The notes: generated from the sequence alone by a model not told the origin. 64,000 nt of DNA from Halocaridina rubra (GCA_037179515.1 JAXCGZ010021031.1:1-64000); one strand, 5' to 3'. Counted from the first letter of the stretch, positions 41,291 to 55,100 are shown. Numbers and translations are program-made.

Positions 41291-43110
41291 ATACATACAT
41301 ATACCTTGGCTGTTTCCACCTTTAATTGGGGGTAGCCGACATCAAGAAAGGAAAACAAATAGGGGGATTACTTTGCTCTATGGGCAATGACGAGGGAGCT
41401 AGCGACCGTTCAGATGGCACTGCTGGAGTGCCACAGCCCATCCTCCCTGCTCTTCCACAACCTGTGTCGCTTCACAACTGCCAGCTCCTCCTACTGCCCC
41501 TACCACAGGGCTATCTCTGTAAGATGCAGCCCCGTGGTAACAGCAGATGCCCATCAGAACCGCGTCACAATCGCTCGCCACTCATTCCTATTCCTAGCAC
41601 GCTCGCTTGCTTCCCTCACATCCATCCTCCTATCATTCAAGGCTCTCCTTACTCCATTCATCCATCCAAACCTAGGCCTCCCTCTAGCATTTCTCCCATC
41701 AACTCTCGCATTCATCACCTTTTTCAGCAGCCTTTCATCATCCATCCTTTCCACATGGCCAAACCATCTCAGAACATTCATATCCAGTCTGGCTGCAATT
41801 TCTCTCCTCACACCCGTACTTGCTCTCACCACTTCATTCCTAACCCTATCCAATCGAGATACACCAATCATACTCCTCAGGCATTTCATATCAAACACAT
41901 TTAGTTTCCGTCTCTCACTTACTTTCATACCCCATAACTCTGATCCATACATCACAGTTGGCACAACCACTTTCTCATACAAAACTTTCTTAACATTCAT
42001 TTCCAACCCTCTATTCTTCATCACTCCTTTCAATGCACCCAACACTTTACATCCTTCATTCACTCTGTGACACACATCTGCTTCCACTCCACCATTTGCA
42101 GCTATAACCGAGCCTAAATACTTAAACTGATTAACCTCCTCAAGTGTCTCTCCATTCAACATAACATTCAATCCAGCGCCATCCTCATTTCTTGTACACC
42201 TCATAACCTTACTCTTTCCCACATTCACTCGCAGCTTCCTTCTCTCACACACCATTCCAAATTCTGACACTAACTGACACAGCTTTTCCTCGGAATCTGC
42301 CACCACCACAGTATCATCTGCAAACAGCAACTGATTCAGCTCCCACTCGTTATCATCCCCATCTACCATTCTCAAACCTCGACCACGCACTCGCTCATTC
42401 ACCTCTCTTACAACTCCATCAATATACAAATTGAACAGCCATGGTGACATCACACATCCCTGTCTCATTCCCACACTCACTGGAAACCACTCACTCACTT
42501 CATTCCCTACCCTAACACAAGCTCTACTACCCTCATACAAACTCTTCACTGCATGCAACAATTTACCATTAATTCCATATAATCTCAAAACATTCCACAT
42601 AGCCTCTCTATCAACTCTATCATATGCTTTCTCCAGATCCAAAAATGCAAAATACACATCCTTACCCTTTGCTAAATATTTCTTACATAACTGCCTAACT
42701 ATAAAAATCTGATCTATACAACCTCTACCTCTCCTAAAACCACTCTGCACTTCCGCGATCACATATTCTGTCTTATCCCTAATCCTATTAACCAGTATCC
42801 TACCATACACTTTTCCTACCACACTCAACAAACTTATACCCCTAAAATTACTGCATTCATACATATCTCCCTTACCTTTGTATAGGAGCACTATACAGGC
42901 AATCACCCAATCCACTGGCACCAATGACAACATAAAGCATATATTAAACACTCTCACTAACCATTCCAATGCAGTCACACCCCCTTCTTTCAACATCTCC
43001 GCTCTCACACCATCCATTCCAGGTGCTTTACCTGCTTTCGCTTCATACAATGCCCTTTTCACCTCCTCTCTTGTAATCTCTCTCATTTTCATCTCCCATT
43101 ACTGGCCCTT
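41283..43110 (-). mobile_element. LINE (non-LTR retrotransposon), 5'-truncated, recent
   Basis: On the minus strand an intact reverse transcriptase ORF (43092-41554) is followed by about 230 bp of 3' UTR that ends in ATG-rich and (TTA)n repeats near 41283. No endonuclease domain remains, so the 5' part is lost. The uninterrupted ORF indicates recent arrival. RTE-like by C-terminal motif; clade not certain. Confidence 0.85.
41554..43092 (-). CDS. LINE reverse transcriptase ORF (512 aa)
   Basis: RT domain order is complete: KAPGMDGV (~24-31), GFRRGRGC (~118), DLEKAYDRVDR (~151-161), GMRQGCVMSPWLF (~209-221), catalytic LLFADDTVVV (~255-264), then FKYLGS and the downstream RWFGHVERMDD motif (~443) and GRPRFGW. 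The YADD-like box reads FADD. A Cys-rich end domain is not evident. It would reverse-transcribe its own RNA at a nicked target. The Met at 43092 probably is internal to the original ORF, because the element is truncated there. No stops or frameshifts. The + strand ORFs over this region are antisense shadows. Confidence 0.92.
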   Translation of the reverse strand: MKMREITREEVKRALYEAKAGKAPGMDGVRAEMLKEGGVTALEWLVRVFNICFMLSLVPVDWVIACIVLLYKGKGDMYECSNFRGISLLSVVGKVYGRILVNRIRDKTEYVIAEVQSGFRRGRGCIDQIFIVRQLCKKYLAKGKDVYFAFLDLEKAYDRVDREAMWNVLRLYGINGKLLHAVKSLYEGSRACVRVGNEVSEWFPVSVGMRQGCVMSPWLFNLYIDGVVREVNERVRGRGLRMVDGDDNEWELNQLLFADDTVVVADSEEKLCQLVSEFGMVCERRKLRVNVGKSKVMRCTRNEDGAGLNVMLNGETLEEVNQFKYLGSVIAANGGVEADVCHRVNEGCKVLGALKGVMKNRGLEMNVKKVLYEKVVVPTVMYGSELWGMKVSERRKLNVFDMKCLRSMIGVSRLDRVRNEVVRASTGVRREIAARLDMNVLRWFGHVERMDDERLLKKVMNARVDGRNARGRPRFGWMNGVRRALNDRRMDVREASERARNRNEWRAIVTRF

Positions 43111-43363
43111 GGGAGATGAAAATGAGAGAGAGATTACAAGAGAGGAGGTGAAAAGGGCATTGTATGAAGCGAAAGCAGGTAAAGCACCTGGAATGGATGG
43201 TGTGAGAGCGGAGATGTTGAAAGAAGGAGGTGTGACTGCATTGGAATGGTTAGTGAGAGTGTTTAATATATGCTTTATGTTGTCATTGGTGCCAGTGGAT
43301 TGGGTGATTGCCTGTATAGTGCCCCTATACAAAGGTAAGGGAGATATGTATGAATGCAGTAAT
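43111..43363 (+). mobile_element. Inverted duplicate of the LINE's first ~250 bp
   Basis: The 250 bp at the 5' edge of the LINE are repeated head to head after a 13-bp loop (43098-43110). The only difference I see is one Leu-to-Pro change in the encoded peptide. The copy ends in (TAA)n at 43365. Confidence 0.92.
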
Positions 43364-43379
43364 TATAATAATAATAATA

Positions 43380-43600
43380 ATAATAAGATCTAAAGAGAAT
43401 TTTTGGAATAGACATCATGAGAGTAATGCAGAGGTATATTAAAACCCAGCAGAGAGCTGGATATTCATTACACATCTTTTATAATCCCTTCACATCTGAC
43501 AGGTCATTACACTCTCCATCTGTTTCTCTTTACAGCCTGATAAAGGCTGTTTTATTTTATCATTTTTTGGTCCATCCTGGTGTCACCAAAAAAAAAAAAA
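43380..43600 (+). mobile_element. Repeat family F copy, long form
   Basis: AGATCTAAAGAGAATTTTTG, GTAATGCAGAGGTATATTAA, CCCAGCAGAGAGCTGG, then the family F body to CATCCTGGTGTCACC and an A-tract. Confidence 0.75.
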
Positions 43601-43689
43601 AATCTTTAATTAACTCTTGTTCATTCATCCAAAACTACATTATTTATTGTAAAAATAATGGTTTAATTACAATTCGTAATAATAATGAT

Positions 43690-43755
<66 letters not shown>

Positions 43756-43804
43756 CAAAGGAAAATTAGTTAAAAATAATAATAATAATAATAAAAATAA
43801 TAAA

Positions 43805-43837
<33 letters not shown>

Positions 43838-43870
43838 TATTATTATTATAATAATAATATCTAAGGAGAA
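43600..43870. repeat. Cassette G copy with (TAA)n tracts
   Basis: TTAATTAACTCTTGTTCATT block, then long (AAT)n tracts at about 43677-43755 and 43772-43855, with a short inverted (ATT)n. Confidence 0.8.
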
Positions 43871-44062
43871 TTTTTGGAATAGACATCGTGAAAGTAATGC
43901 AGAGGTATATTGAAACCCAGCAGAGAGCTGGATATTCATTACACATCTTTTATAATCCCTTCACATCTGACAGGTCATTACACTCTCCATCTGTTTCTCT
44001 TTACTTCCTGATAAAGGCTGTTTTATTTTATAATTTTTTGGTCCATCCTGGTGTCACTTTTT
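43860..44062 (+). mobile_element. Repeat family F copy, long form
   Basis: Almost identical to 43380-43590; ends CATCCTGGTGTCAC at about 44058. Confidence 0.78.
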
Positions 44063-44172
44063 TCTTTCTTTCTTTTTTTGCGTTATTCGCGAAATCCGAC
44101 TTTTCTACTATGATTTTGGGGGGGCGTTATTTCAATTTCGCGGATAAAAAAATTGTGTATAAAAGGAACAAG

Positions 44173-44373
<201 letters not shown>

Positions 44374-44582
44374 GTGTGTGTGTGTGTGTGTATGTGTATA
44401 GATGATACTTCAAAAATCATATTAAATAAAAAGGAATACTTACATGTCAGTACTCCATTACAATAAAAAATAGTGTGAATACCTGAAAATAAAAGGAATA
44501 TATTATTAATATACTCTTGCTTAGTATAAGATAAAAAATATTAGTACTGTATATATAATACTCATTCAGAAATATGATGAAC

Positions 44583-44745
44583 GCAATTTCACAGTGGTTA
44601 GAGCGGCAGACTTGGAGAGTGACAAACCCATGTTCGAGCCCAATGCAGGGTATTAGGAAGGTCATCAAATCTTAATTCACAAGCTCTAGCCCGTCTGTGT
44701 CCATCTCCTTTTCAATGGGGAATATAAGTGACATGTACAATGGCA
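44583..44745 (+). mobile_element. SINE-A copy, full length
   Basis: TTCACAGTGGTTAGAGC head, core, ACATGTACAATGGCAAACAA tail. Confidence 0.75.
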
Positions 44746-45019
44746 AACAATTACTCATTAAGATTTTCAAGCTACAGTATATTGCAAGGCTTTTACTATA
44801 TCTACATTATGAGAGACACTCCATTCTATTTTCAACAAGGAATGTAGTATAATTGGGAATATATCAGGAAATTCCAGTCACCTTTTTGAATACAAATATT
44901 AAAACTCTCAAAGGGCAGAGTGCTTCTGACATTAAATTAAATGCAGAGCTGAAGAGAAGGTAATGAAACATATTTCCTTTTTTAAACAACTTTTGTATTA
45001 AGAGGCTTTTATATAAGGT

Positions 45020-45440
45020 GACCAATTAATTCAGCTCCTCCCGACAAGGGTCATCACAATTGATCAATCACCTCCATATTCCCTATCCCCTGCATTCACA
45101 GCACAAACCTTCATGTCCTCCCTCACCACATCCATAAACCTCTTTGGCATACCTCTTCCCCTCCTGCCTGCCACTCCCATTTTTAACATCATTCTCCCAA
45201 CATACCTCTAATCCCGTCTCGGCACAAGCCCAAACCATCTCAGTCTTGCCTCTATCACTATGTCCCCAAATCTGTATCCTCCTTTACATCACATACCCTT
45301 ACGTTCTCCTCACCACGTCCAACAAATCTCCTCTTTGACCCACCTCTCCCTCTCCAGCCTGGCAGCTCCATCATCAGAATCTTTCTTCTAACATACCCCT
45401 CATCCCTATTCAGCACACGCCCAAATCATATATATCTAGT
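45020..45440 (-). mobile_element. Decayed RT C-terminal tail fragments
   Basis: Same family as 17770-18250: CTCCCGACAAGGGTCATCAC, then CT-rich blocks with CTCCCTCACCACATCCATAA repeated. Read in reverse it is a broken RT tail. Confidence 0.5.
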
Positions 45441-46477
45441 GACCAATTACAACAATATACTGTAAATTTGTAAGTCATGTGATATATGAGTCCAAACCAA
45501 CTGCAAAGTAAATTGAAACCCACAAAAAATAAATATTTTCAAAATACAAATATATAAAAAAGTACAGTTCAGCCAAGCAATAACAACTACATTTATATAT
45601 AACCAAAAGTCTTATGATAGGTGCATTTCAGAAAATATAAAATCAAATAACAAACAACATTTTTTGGTATCAGAAAGGGCAACTATCCATGGAACTTTGC
45701 ACCAAAACCAACACTAGTCTTTGAGAGCCTGGAGAAAAACACGACCCCATGTGAACATGAAATAAGCAGTTGGCGAAAGAGAACTGAAATTCATTTTAAT
45801 TCTTCTATGGTTTTCTATATGTTTTGAAGAAATATGACTTTCAAAACCGATGGAAATTATTCCTTGACCTAACTTAACTTTACCTAACCTATATAAATGC
45901 ATAGTTTATGATGATTTTGAAGGTCAAATTCTTTAAAAAAACATAATAAACCTTAAATATATTGAGACCAAATTAAACAATGTAAAATGGTCGGGATGAG
46001 ACGGGTGTAACAGTAAAAAAAAAAAATGGAGAAACTTAACCAATTCTAAGCAACCTAACCTATGCAATACAACTGCGTAATGACACCAAAAAAAAAAAAA
46101 TTGAAAAGTTTAATACTAACCTTTAGATCTGTAGATACAGAAGCTGGCATCAAATAACCCCGTCTGCAAGCCAGGAAACAGCATAGCTTCCGACAGCTAA
46201 GCTACGGGTCAATTATGGGCCTTAGCTTAGGGCAAAAGCTAAAGCAATGCCACAGACCGCATAATTCAATCACGTATTATATGAGCTATAAATACATATT
46301 TCTATAGTTTAAACACTTAAAACATACTAAAAACACTCAAAGTAAAAGAAATTTGAGTTACGGTAAATAATAAAGACACTAATATTAACAAATTATATGA
46401 AAAAAAAACTCAAACGTGGAAAATACACGATGTGTTTACATTATTCGTCTTCCTTGTAAAAACTTGTAGGAAATGGG

Positions 46478-46478
<1 letters not shown>
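45441..46478. other. AT-rich intergenic stretch; no gene seen
   Basis: No supported exon, RNA gene or repeat family apart from short A-tracts and a TTACCTAACC scrap at about 45890. Confidence 0.5.
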
Positions 46479-46753
<275 letters not shown>

Positions 46754-47187
46754 CCACAAACTATTAAATTCCCATTTAACAAATAATATAAACTATAGTA
46801 ATTCTTATTATTGATACAAAAAACTTTTTTTTATTAATGTATAATTTTTTTTTAAATAATGGCAAAATAATAACTCATTATTAAGTGATAATAATTAGTT
46901 CAACATTTTCCTGACCTTTCGAGGTATAATTGTGAACTCATTTCTGTCAGTGCAAAAAGCCATTGTAGGGTAGCCGAAGTAGTAAAACCGACTCGGAGAC
47001 GGGGAGTTACGAGCATGGTGCTCTTTCCCGTGGGTACATTTAGGTAAATATATAGGATAGATCACTATCAGTATTTCTCATAATATATTTGTAGTGCCAA
47101 AAATCTAATTTTGTTACCAATTAACAAAGGATGCCAAATATTGGCACCGCTGCCAAATCATTAATAATGGGCCTTTGTACATAAGGA

Positions 47188-47478
47188 CTGTAAATCCCCT
47201 TGTGTGGGGGTGGCCGAATCAAAGCACACATATTCACCAGAATCTTTTATGATAAGGATTGAATCTTGTAAAATGATTATACCCCAGAATTTAACCTCAC
47301 AAATTGTGAGGTTAAGTTAGATTAGGCTAGTATAAGGTAGATTAAGTTAGGTAACTTGCTATGTAAATATGACTAACCCTAGAGCACCTTGGAGTTACTT
47401 TTCTTTACTTGATGCCGAAGGACTGCCACAGTAACCCCCTACCCTGCTTGGGTCACCCATAGTAAAAGGGGACCTTTG
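47188..47478 (-). mobile_element. Family D repeat (reverse) split by a TTAGG-core element
   Basis: Family D runs from GTGGGGGTGGCCGAATCAAA to about 47270 and resumes at about 47415 with GGACTGCCACAGTAACCCCC. Between them, 47271-47414 is a TTAGG-core element (GAATCTTGTAAAATGATTAT start, CTTTACTTGATG end). Confidence 0.7.
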
Positions 47479-48009
47479 GCGGATTAATTGTTTGGATTTC
47501 CTAATCCCTAGTTGGGTGCAAGGGGACCGTCCTAATGTAGACATAAGGAATAACGATCCTTAACCTTTGGGAAATTTGTTGGTATTTTTTTACTATTACT
47601 CCCATCTTATCCTCTACTATTTTAAGCTGTGAGTAGGTCTCGATATTACAAGATTATTGTGTATTGGATGAATCTGTCCTCCAGGGTCATCATAAATTAC
47701 TCGTTCAAAAGTTAGCTTACACTAGGTTAAGTTAATTTCTGGCAGTCTTGAAGGACAGATTCGTTCAAATCACATCGAAAACCAATGAAACAACTTAAAT
47801 TTCACTTCTAAAGGGAGAAGGTTGTGTATGTAAAAATTTTCTAATTTTTTAAATTAGCTTTATTATACACATATGCCATTGTTGAGGTTTGTTACTGATT
47901 GCTCGTGGAGATTGGCTTTTGCACACTGATGAAGAAAATATTTTTACTAGTGTCTGTGTCACTTAGTAAGTTTTATTTTTTTTAAATTAAATTGTTAGAT
48001 AGGTTTCCA

Positions 48010-48300
48010 TTTAATATGTCACTATTAATCCTTATTCAGTTGGGGTGGATACAGACAGATTGGAGCTGGGGAATTAAAGCTGGATGCCCCTCATAACACC
48101 TTGCTATGGGCTTGCTCAGGGGTTTGTCACATCCTGAGTTGTTCACTCTGACCACTGCACTACCGTGGCATTTTATGTTTACCTGTTAATCTCCATTCAA
48201 ATGGGGGTGGACGCAAATTGGAGCTGGGGAATTATGGCTGAATGTCCTTTCTTATGCCCCAAGATGGGCTCAAGCACAGGTTTGTCACTTCCTGAGTCAA
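48010..48300 (-). mobile_element. Two SINE-A copies, both reverse
   Basis: 48010-48168 ends in a clear head (CACTGCACTACCGTGG). 48172-48297 is cut off by the LINE 3'-end fragment. Confidence 0.78.
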
Positions 48301-48381
48301 GTGATTACCTAATTGTGATTACCTAATTGTGTTTACGGGAAAGAGCCCAAAGCTCGTATCTTCCCGTCTCCTGATCGGTTC
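48300..48381 (+). mobile_element. LINE 3'-end fragment inserted in a SINE-A copy
   Basis: The same 75 bp as at 44299-44373 without visible difference; after it, the remaining SINE head (CACTGTGCTAACGCGGTTCCC) resumes. So the fragment landed inside the SINE. Confidence 0.72.
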
Positions 48382-49156
48382 CACTGTGCTAACGCGGTTC
48401 CCTTATGACATTATATTGTTCTAGATTAAGGATTTATACCCTCACTGAAAATAAGCATTATATTAATGCCAAGGAATGCCAAGGATAACAGGATGAACAC
48501 ATGATAGATTGCAGTTATCTTAGATCCTCTTCCTAAATATTTCAGTTATTTTTTTAAGCAGTGGTACTTTGAACTGTAACTAACCAAGATGTGTTATGCT
48601 AGGACATTGTCCCTTAAGACAGTTGCATACAGGACAATTGCCCCTCGCTGTAATTGCCCCTTAGGACGATTGCCTCTTGAGACACTACTGCCAAGGTCAT
48701 TAGCCCCTAAACTAACGTACCCTATCCTAACAAACAAGTATGAAATAATAAACTGTTTACAGTTAGCTTCTTTTTGTTAATTATGTCATTATTATATGAC
48801 AGATTTAATTTCATATATTATCTAGGGACAGTTGTCTGCTTTTGCATCAAGAGGTAGTGGTTATTGTCCTTAAGGCAATCATTCCAGGGGGAATTGTCTC
48901 ATTGGGCAGTTGTCCTTACCCTGTGTTATCCAGTGCTCCATGACTCATAAGTACATAGTTTTTTTTTATTTTTTCCCAGTTAGAGAAAAGCAAAGACTTT
49001 ATAAGCATATAGTATATTTTATATAAGATTGTGGTATGGTATTCTCATTTCAGTGATATAAGAAAATCATTTATATTCAAGAAAGATTTTTAGACCCTGT
49101 AACAGATGTGTTGACGTCGATTACTTTGAGGGTTCGTAAAACTACACTGCTTGCCA

Positions 49157-52100
49157 TCACACATATCTGTCACTGAAAAAAATATAAAATTCTTTGAATT
49201 GATATTTATTAATTGAACTTTGTTTACGTTTTATGTGTCCCTTTTAGTACCCATTATGAGGCTGAACACAGACGGATTGGAGCTGGGGAATTAAGGTTTG
49301 ATTAAATCCTATGAGGACTATTTCCACTGTAGTAGGAGTGTATTTCTTTTATTACATAATTGTTGCCATCATATGTGGAGGGGAACACAAGTTGGAACTG
49401 GGAAACTAAGAGTGGATGTCCTTCCTAATGTCCTGCCTTGGTCTCAAACCTGCATTTCTTGCTTCTCTACCCACATGGTCTACCCCTGAGCTACTCCAGT
49501 TTATCAATTAATGTTCATAATCCTATCTTTGTATCTCAAATTTGTACTACAATATTTCATAGTTGAACTTTGCATGTATAGGCTATATTAACTCCAACAT
49601 AAAAAAAAGTATTATTTTATGATGTACATGAGTACAATTAATACCTCTGTAAAATATTCTAGAGTAGACAACAAAATAATTTTATTTACAACGCAGTACA
49701 GTCATAAAACTGTATTTCATTATGCACTATATTTACTGGTAGGTAATGATCTTAATTATGTATTACTCTTTAGTTGACCCTTATCTTGCGCTGTTAATTG
49801 GTTCCTCCACATCCCATGACAGGAAATATTGTCTATTTTCAAATCTCTTATATTTGTGTCTATATTTTCCATATAATCAATTACCAACATCCCATATAGG
49901 CTACTTTGAATTATGCCCAAATTTCTGTTTTGTACTATAATTAAAATTTACCTATTTCCAGGTGAATTTATATAAAGACAGTATTGTTACAGGTATAATG
50001 TATTTTTTAAGGGAAAATTGTATGAAATGCTATTTATATTGATTTTTTAACAGTGTATATTCAAATTTGCACTATTTAAACCTGTGTAAGATAAGAAACA
50101 ACTTAATTTCTTTTTTTCTAATTCTATCTTTTAATCATAAGAAACCAGAAGATAAAGGTTATCTTACCCAGTGACCCGACTAGCCATTTCTTCTGCCTTG
50201 ACCTTCAGAGTTTCCCATTCCATAAGCGCTTTGCCCATATACTCCCATATAAATAGCGTCACCTCACGGTTCATTTGGAGCTGAGTGTATAGAGATTTGG
50301 AAAGATATTAGCTCACAATATATTGCTGTGTTTTCGGTTAGGTAAATTTATTAATAAACTAGTGAATTAATATATAAAATTCTTAAATAGTGTCCATGCC
50401 AGTATGTCATACTTAAATCACCATTTAGGGATCTTGTGAAGAAGAGTAACCCAAAGGGTGCTCATGAGTTATTTATAATTGCAAGGCAAATCCAGCCCAA
50501 ATAACCCAACCCAACATAATCTAACGTAACCATTTATACGATTATGTAGCGTTACATGGAATTCCCAAGAGTACTCATCGTTACAAGCTTTATGTTGAGC
50601 ACCTGATAGGCCTGGCAGTGATCATCACATTCGTGGTTTCCGTGCAACACTAGACACTCGTCATAAACCCCCGTCACTTGGTCATCAACCTGTAAAATAT
50701 TCATGGGATGATTTCTTACATACAAAAGGCTTGTATAGAATATCAGAATAGAATGATTGGGCGATGATGTTTGGGCACGGACGTTTTGGTACCATCCTTT
50801 TTGTAAAGATAGGTTAGCTTTTTAAATTATAAAAATTTTCTAAACTCCAGCCAAGCGGGCTGTTTCCAAATTGGGATTAGTAGTACCCAAACAGCCAGCA
50901 CCAAAGCAACTGGGCCGAAATGTACTGAACCCGTAAAACGTGAATGCTGTCAGTGACCAAAGTAGTGTGGTAGGGAGGAATTGTGGTGAGGTGACCTATC
51001 CCCCTAGGAGCTAAGATGGGTGAAATGGTTTCTGGAAAATTGGTATGTGATTTGATTGTGCAATCGTATGACAAGAGACAGTGCAGCTGTTGTATGTATA
51101 TTTGATTGTGTATGTGTAATTACCTAATTGTATTTGTATGTGTGTGGAGGGAGCACGGTTGCCAAGTTGTTAAAATACTGCACTCAACTTGCGAGTTGAT
51201 AAACTCGTAATTGAGGCCACCATGGGGCAGGAAGGGGATCCAGCCTTAATTCCCCTGTCACACACTGTGTGTGGCTGTCCTCATAATGGGGTTATTAGTG
51301 ACATAAAAGGAGGATATGTAAGTGTGTAATTGTGCATATAAAATGTATTAGAAAACTGAATGATATATGACATTGCTCATGAAACCATATATTAGTTATG
51401 CTAAATAGCTAATATTATGTAAGCTAAAACCCTAAATTATATGTATGCCATTTATACTGAACTTTAAGATTTTTTATCATAGCTTTTTTATTCTTATGAA
51501 TATGAAATAATTTAACAGGATTTATACCATTTATACTTACAATCCAAGAATCATATTTGCCTCCTTCATCGAATGAGCATGTCATCTGAAAGGACATATT
51601 GCGGCTTAATATCAGATAAAATAGATATTCGGATTATGTTAAGAGGAATAACTCTAAGATACTTTAGGGTTCTTCATATTCACAAGGCAAGTCTCCTTAT
51701 CTAACCTTACCTAACTTAAGCTAACCCAACAATTAATGCAGTTATTAACTTCTGAGGGTTTTTCATATAATCTTCAGTACAGCATGCAGAGTTTCAAAAT
51801 TTAAAGTGCACTATAATAACTACACTAATTATGCAAATTATACCAGTTTAACTATTATGATAACTCTACTAACTATAATTTTTATTTTATGTAGAACATT
51901 GTCAGGAAGTTTGTAACGTACCATGTCATTTCTCCAGTCAACAACATCGTCCTGGAGTCTTTTGCCGTGATCAATATAATGGTCGAGTTCGTTGTTAAGG
52001 TCCACCCACCATCTAGACGTAAAGTTAACAGATGTATAGGTTTCAGCAACATCCTGTGTAGGATTTGATATTTGTTATTCTTATACAACAAATATTTAAT

Positions 52101-55100
52101 GCTGATTTTTATTTTTTAGGTACAGTTGTTCTTTATCTTACACTGAGAGTTGGTTCCACAAAATTTGCCATATCTAAAACCCTTATTCAAATATAACTTT
52201 GGTTTGCATATACTGTAATCAGTTCCCAACCTCCTATATACTTTCAATTATGCCTACATTAAACAATAGCTAATAAGATTTGCATTTATGTAAAAAGAGT
52301 GCAATGATTTTTATAATGTACTCATTTAAGGAAAAATGTTGAGACTGTTTGTTTTATTTTCCAGCAGTGTATATTCAAACCAGCAGTATTTAAAACTACA
52401 TAAGATGAGAGACAACTGTATAACATACTTTTAAATAAATTGATAAAGAATTATATAAGTATTAAGCTGAACAAATGTTGAGAAAAGTGTGTCAAAGCCT
52501 ATTAGCATTAAGTTAGCTCTAAAATTTCTTAGTATAAAGACTTATGAAGTGCCCTTAATATTGCATAAACTCCTAGTGCCCAAAGTACTTGAAGATGAAG
52601 TCTTTAAATACCCTCAAAGTATTCTCTGACTCAAGGATTTTTTACTGTTTTATGTGTCACTCAATCCCATAGACAGGCTGCAGCTAGGAAATTAATGCTA
52701 GATGCCTTTATACCCAGGTACAGTATTCTGACTTTTTCGCTACCACAGTCCTCAATTTGATAGTTAAATTGATGAGACCTAATTTTATGCTTATTAGTAG
52801 TGTAACATGAGTATTACGACATATGTTACTATTTTATTGTATTACACCAAAGTACAGTAGTTTCTCTACTTATGTCATTTTCAGCTTTATAAGGTATTTT
52901 TGTTACTACTTCAAGGGAATAATAAATCTTGACTAAAGTCAAATTATTCAGCTTTACGTCAGTGAGCAAAAAATCTTAAGTTTCATGATTGGTCACTGCT
53001 TATATTGTTATCGGTTTTACGTCACGGACTCCCTATATTACTAAGAGTGGTGCCCTCTGGCAAAGGAGTTTTATTTTGCCAAGTGCAACCATTACCCTGA
53101 ATGAAGGCCCTTTCTGAATTCAGACCATGGTAGGGCGTGAACTCGCGATCTGACGAATCAAAGTCGCAAGCATAATATTTGCATATGTAAACCAAATCCT
53201 TTGAGATTAGGAAGAAAAACACTATTCATGTATGCTATATAAGTTGTAAGAGGCAACTAAGAGGAATGGAGGACAGCAATCTAGTCATCGCTTATGACTG
53301 AATCCCCTTCCTATCGCCTCGCTATGGACTCCAACAGGGGTTTGTCGCTTCCCAAGTTGAGTGCACTAAGCGCTGCCCCAATTTGTTACTGGAAAATAGC
53401 TGAAAAGGTACAAATGGATAGCATATGATAAAGTCCTTCTCCCTCAGTTTTACTTTATTTTCTGTTATTTATTTAGATACTTTACTATATATTTCTGGGT
53501 GGGGGACCACAGTAGTGCACTAGTCAGAGTACTCACCTTGTGAGGTGACAGCCCTTTAATCAAGGCCACCATGGGGCATTAGGAAGGGCATCTAGCATTG
53601 ATTTTCTCGCTCCAACCTACCTGTTTCCATTCCAATGATGGGGTTGAATAGTGACACAAAAAACATCATACAGACAAGTATGGAAAGAAAGATCTAACCC
53701 ATGTCTTATTTCACCTGCAAGACTAATATGTGCATAGAAGCTATATCTGCAAAATGGATGATCATGGATTGAGGTCTCTCACCCGCTTCAACTAGAAACC
53801 TGTTAGAGATGATGGATATCGAGAGTGAGTTTGCAACGGTGTTCTTGTCAGGATACGTCTCGCTTGTTATTGGCGCCTCGAAGTACCTTGGAGATTAGAG
53901 TAAAGGTAACACTGAATTAATTTTCTTTATTTACTTGCTTATTATACATGTGCAAAGGCTAAGATGATGTATATAGTCATTTTCTTATATCATGGTTTAG
54001 AAATTATCTTTAATATGATTTGTATTGGGGGGGGTGCGGTAGCTCAGTGTTTAGGGCACTCAACTTGAGAAGTGACAAGCCTCTGTTTGAGCTCATGGCT
54101 GGGAGAAGGAATGGCATCCAGCCTTAATTCCCCACCTTCACTCTGTATGTGTCCAATCCCCAAATGGGGACTGCTAGTGACACATAAAACGTAAATAGAT
54201 AAAACTAAGAAGCTAATGAAATACTATTTAAGGTTACCTCTGCATGAGATTACCAAGATCTGTTTTGTATATCTCCAACTGGTTCATGTTATGCTCATCA
54301 ATGTAATCTCCAACGACCTTTTGGACGTTTCCTTTGATGATTTCAAAGTAATCAATGTCTTCTTCTGGCTTAGGGATCAGAATCCCTAGAATCTTCATCA
54401 TGATCTGAAGAGAAAGTCGTAATTTATCGACATTGTGTTGCAATGGTAGAGACTGAGGCTGGTAATATACTGATTCCAGGCTCTATCCTTACCTGATGTT
54501 GAATTAGCTGTCACTGTCTCATGTCCTTACCAATTTAATTGGGCAATTATTTAGGGGGCTGTTGATTTTCTAAATGTCTACATGATTATTCAGCCATTAC
54601 CTGGATATCACTGGGTCCTTGCGAATAGAAAGGGGCTATATGGTAGGTATATAATTAGGTTCTAGTGCTATCACTGTCCCTTGCGTCTGTCTTCTATTAG
54701 AGACTTTTAACATATAAAACTAGATTAATAATAGAAATGAAGTTCTACTTTTAGCTTAAAATAGTTAAAGCATTTTGTGAAATTTTCCAAATGGTCTGAA
54801 ACTTGTCATATATTAGATAAAATATTTATTACTTACATCATTGAAAGAAGGAATGACACTTCTGAAGTAATAGGCTGTTGCCAGACCTATTGTAGTATCT
54901 GTGGAAGCAAATCAGTGATATACAATATTATTTATTTTTAAGTAGAGCTTATTCTGCTTGTCCTTAGATCAATATTCAGTAATGTAATTCACCGTTTTAT
55001 GTGTCATGATTAGTCCCCATTCAGAAACGGGTGCACATATATATGATGGAGCCGTGGGATTAAGGCTGGTTGTTCTACCTATCGCCCTGCAGTGGGATCG

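Noticed and set aside
41326..42070. Overlapping + strand ORFs of 192 and 227 codons
   Set aside because: Antisense shadows of the intact reverse transcriptase ORF on the minus strand.
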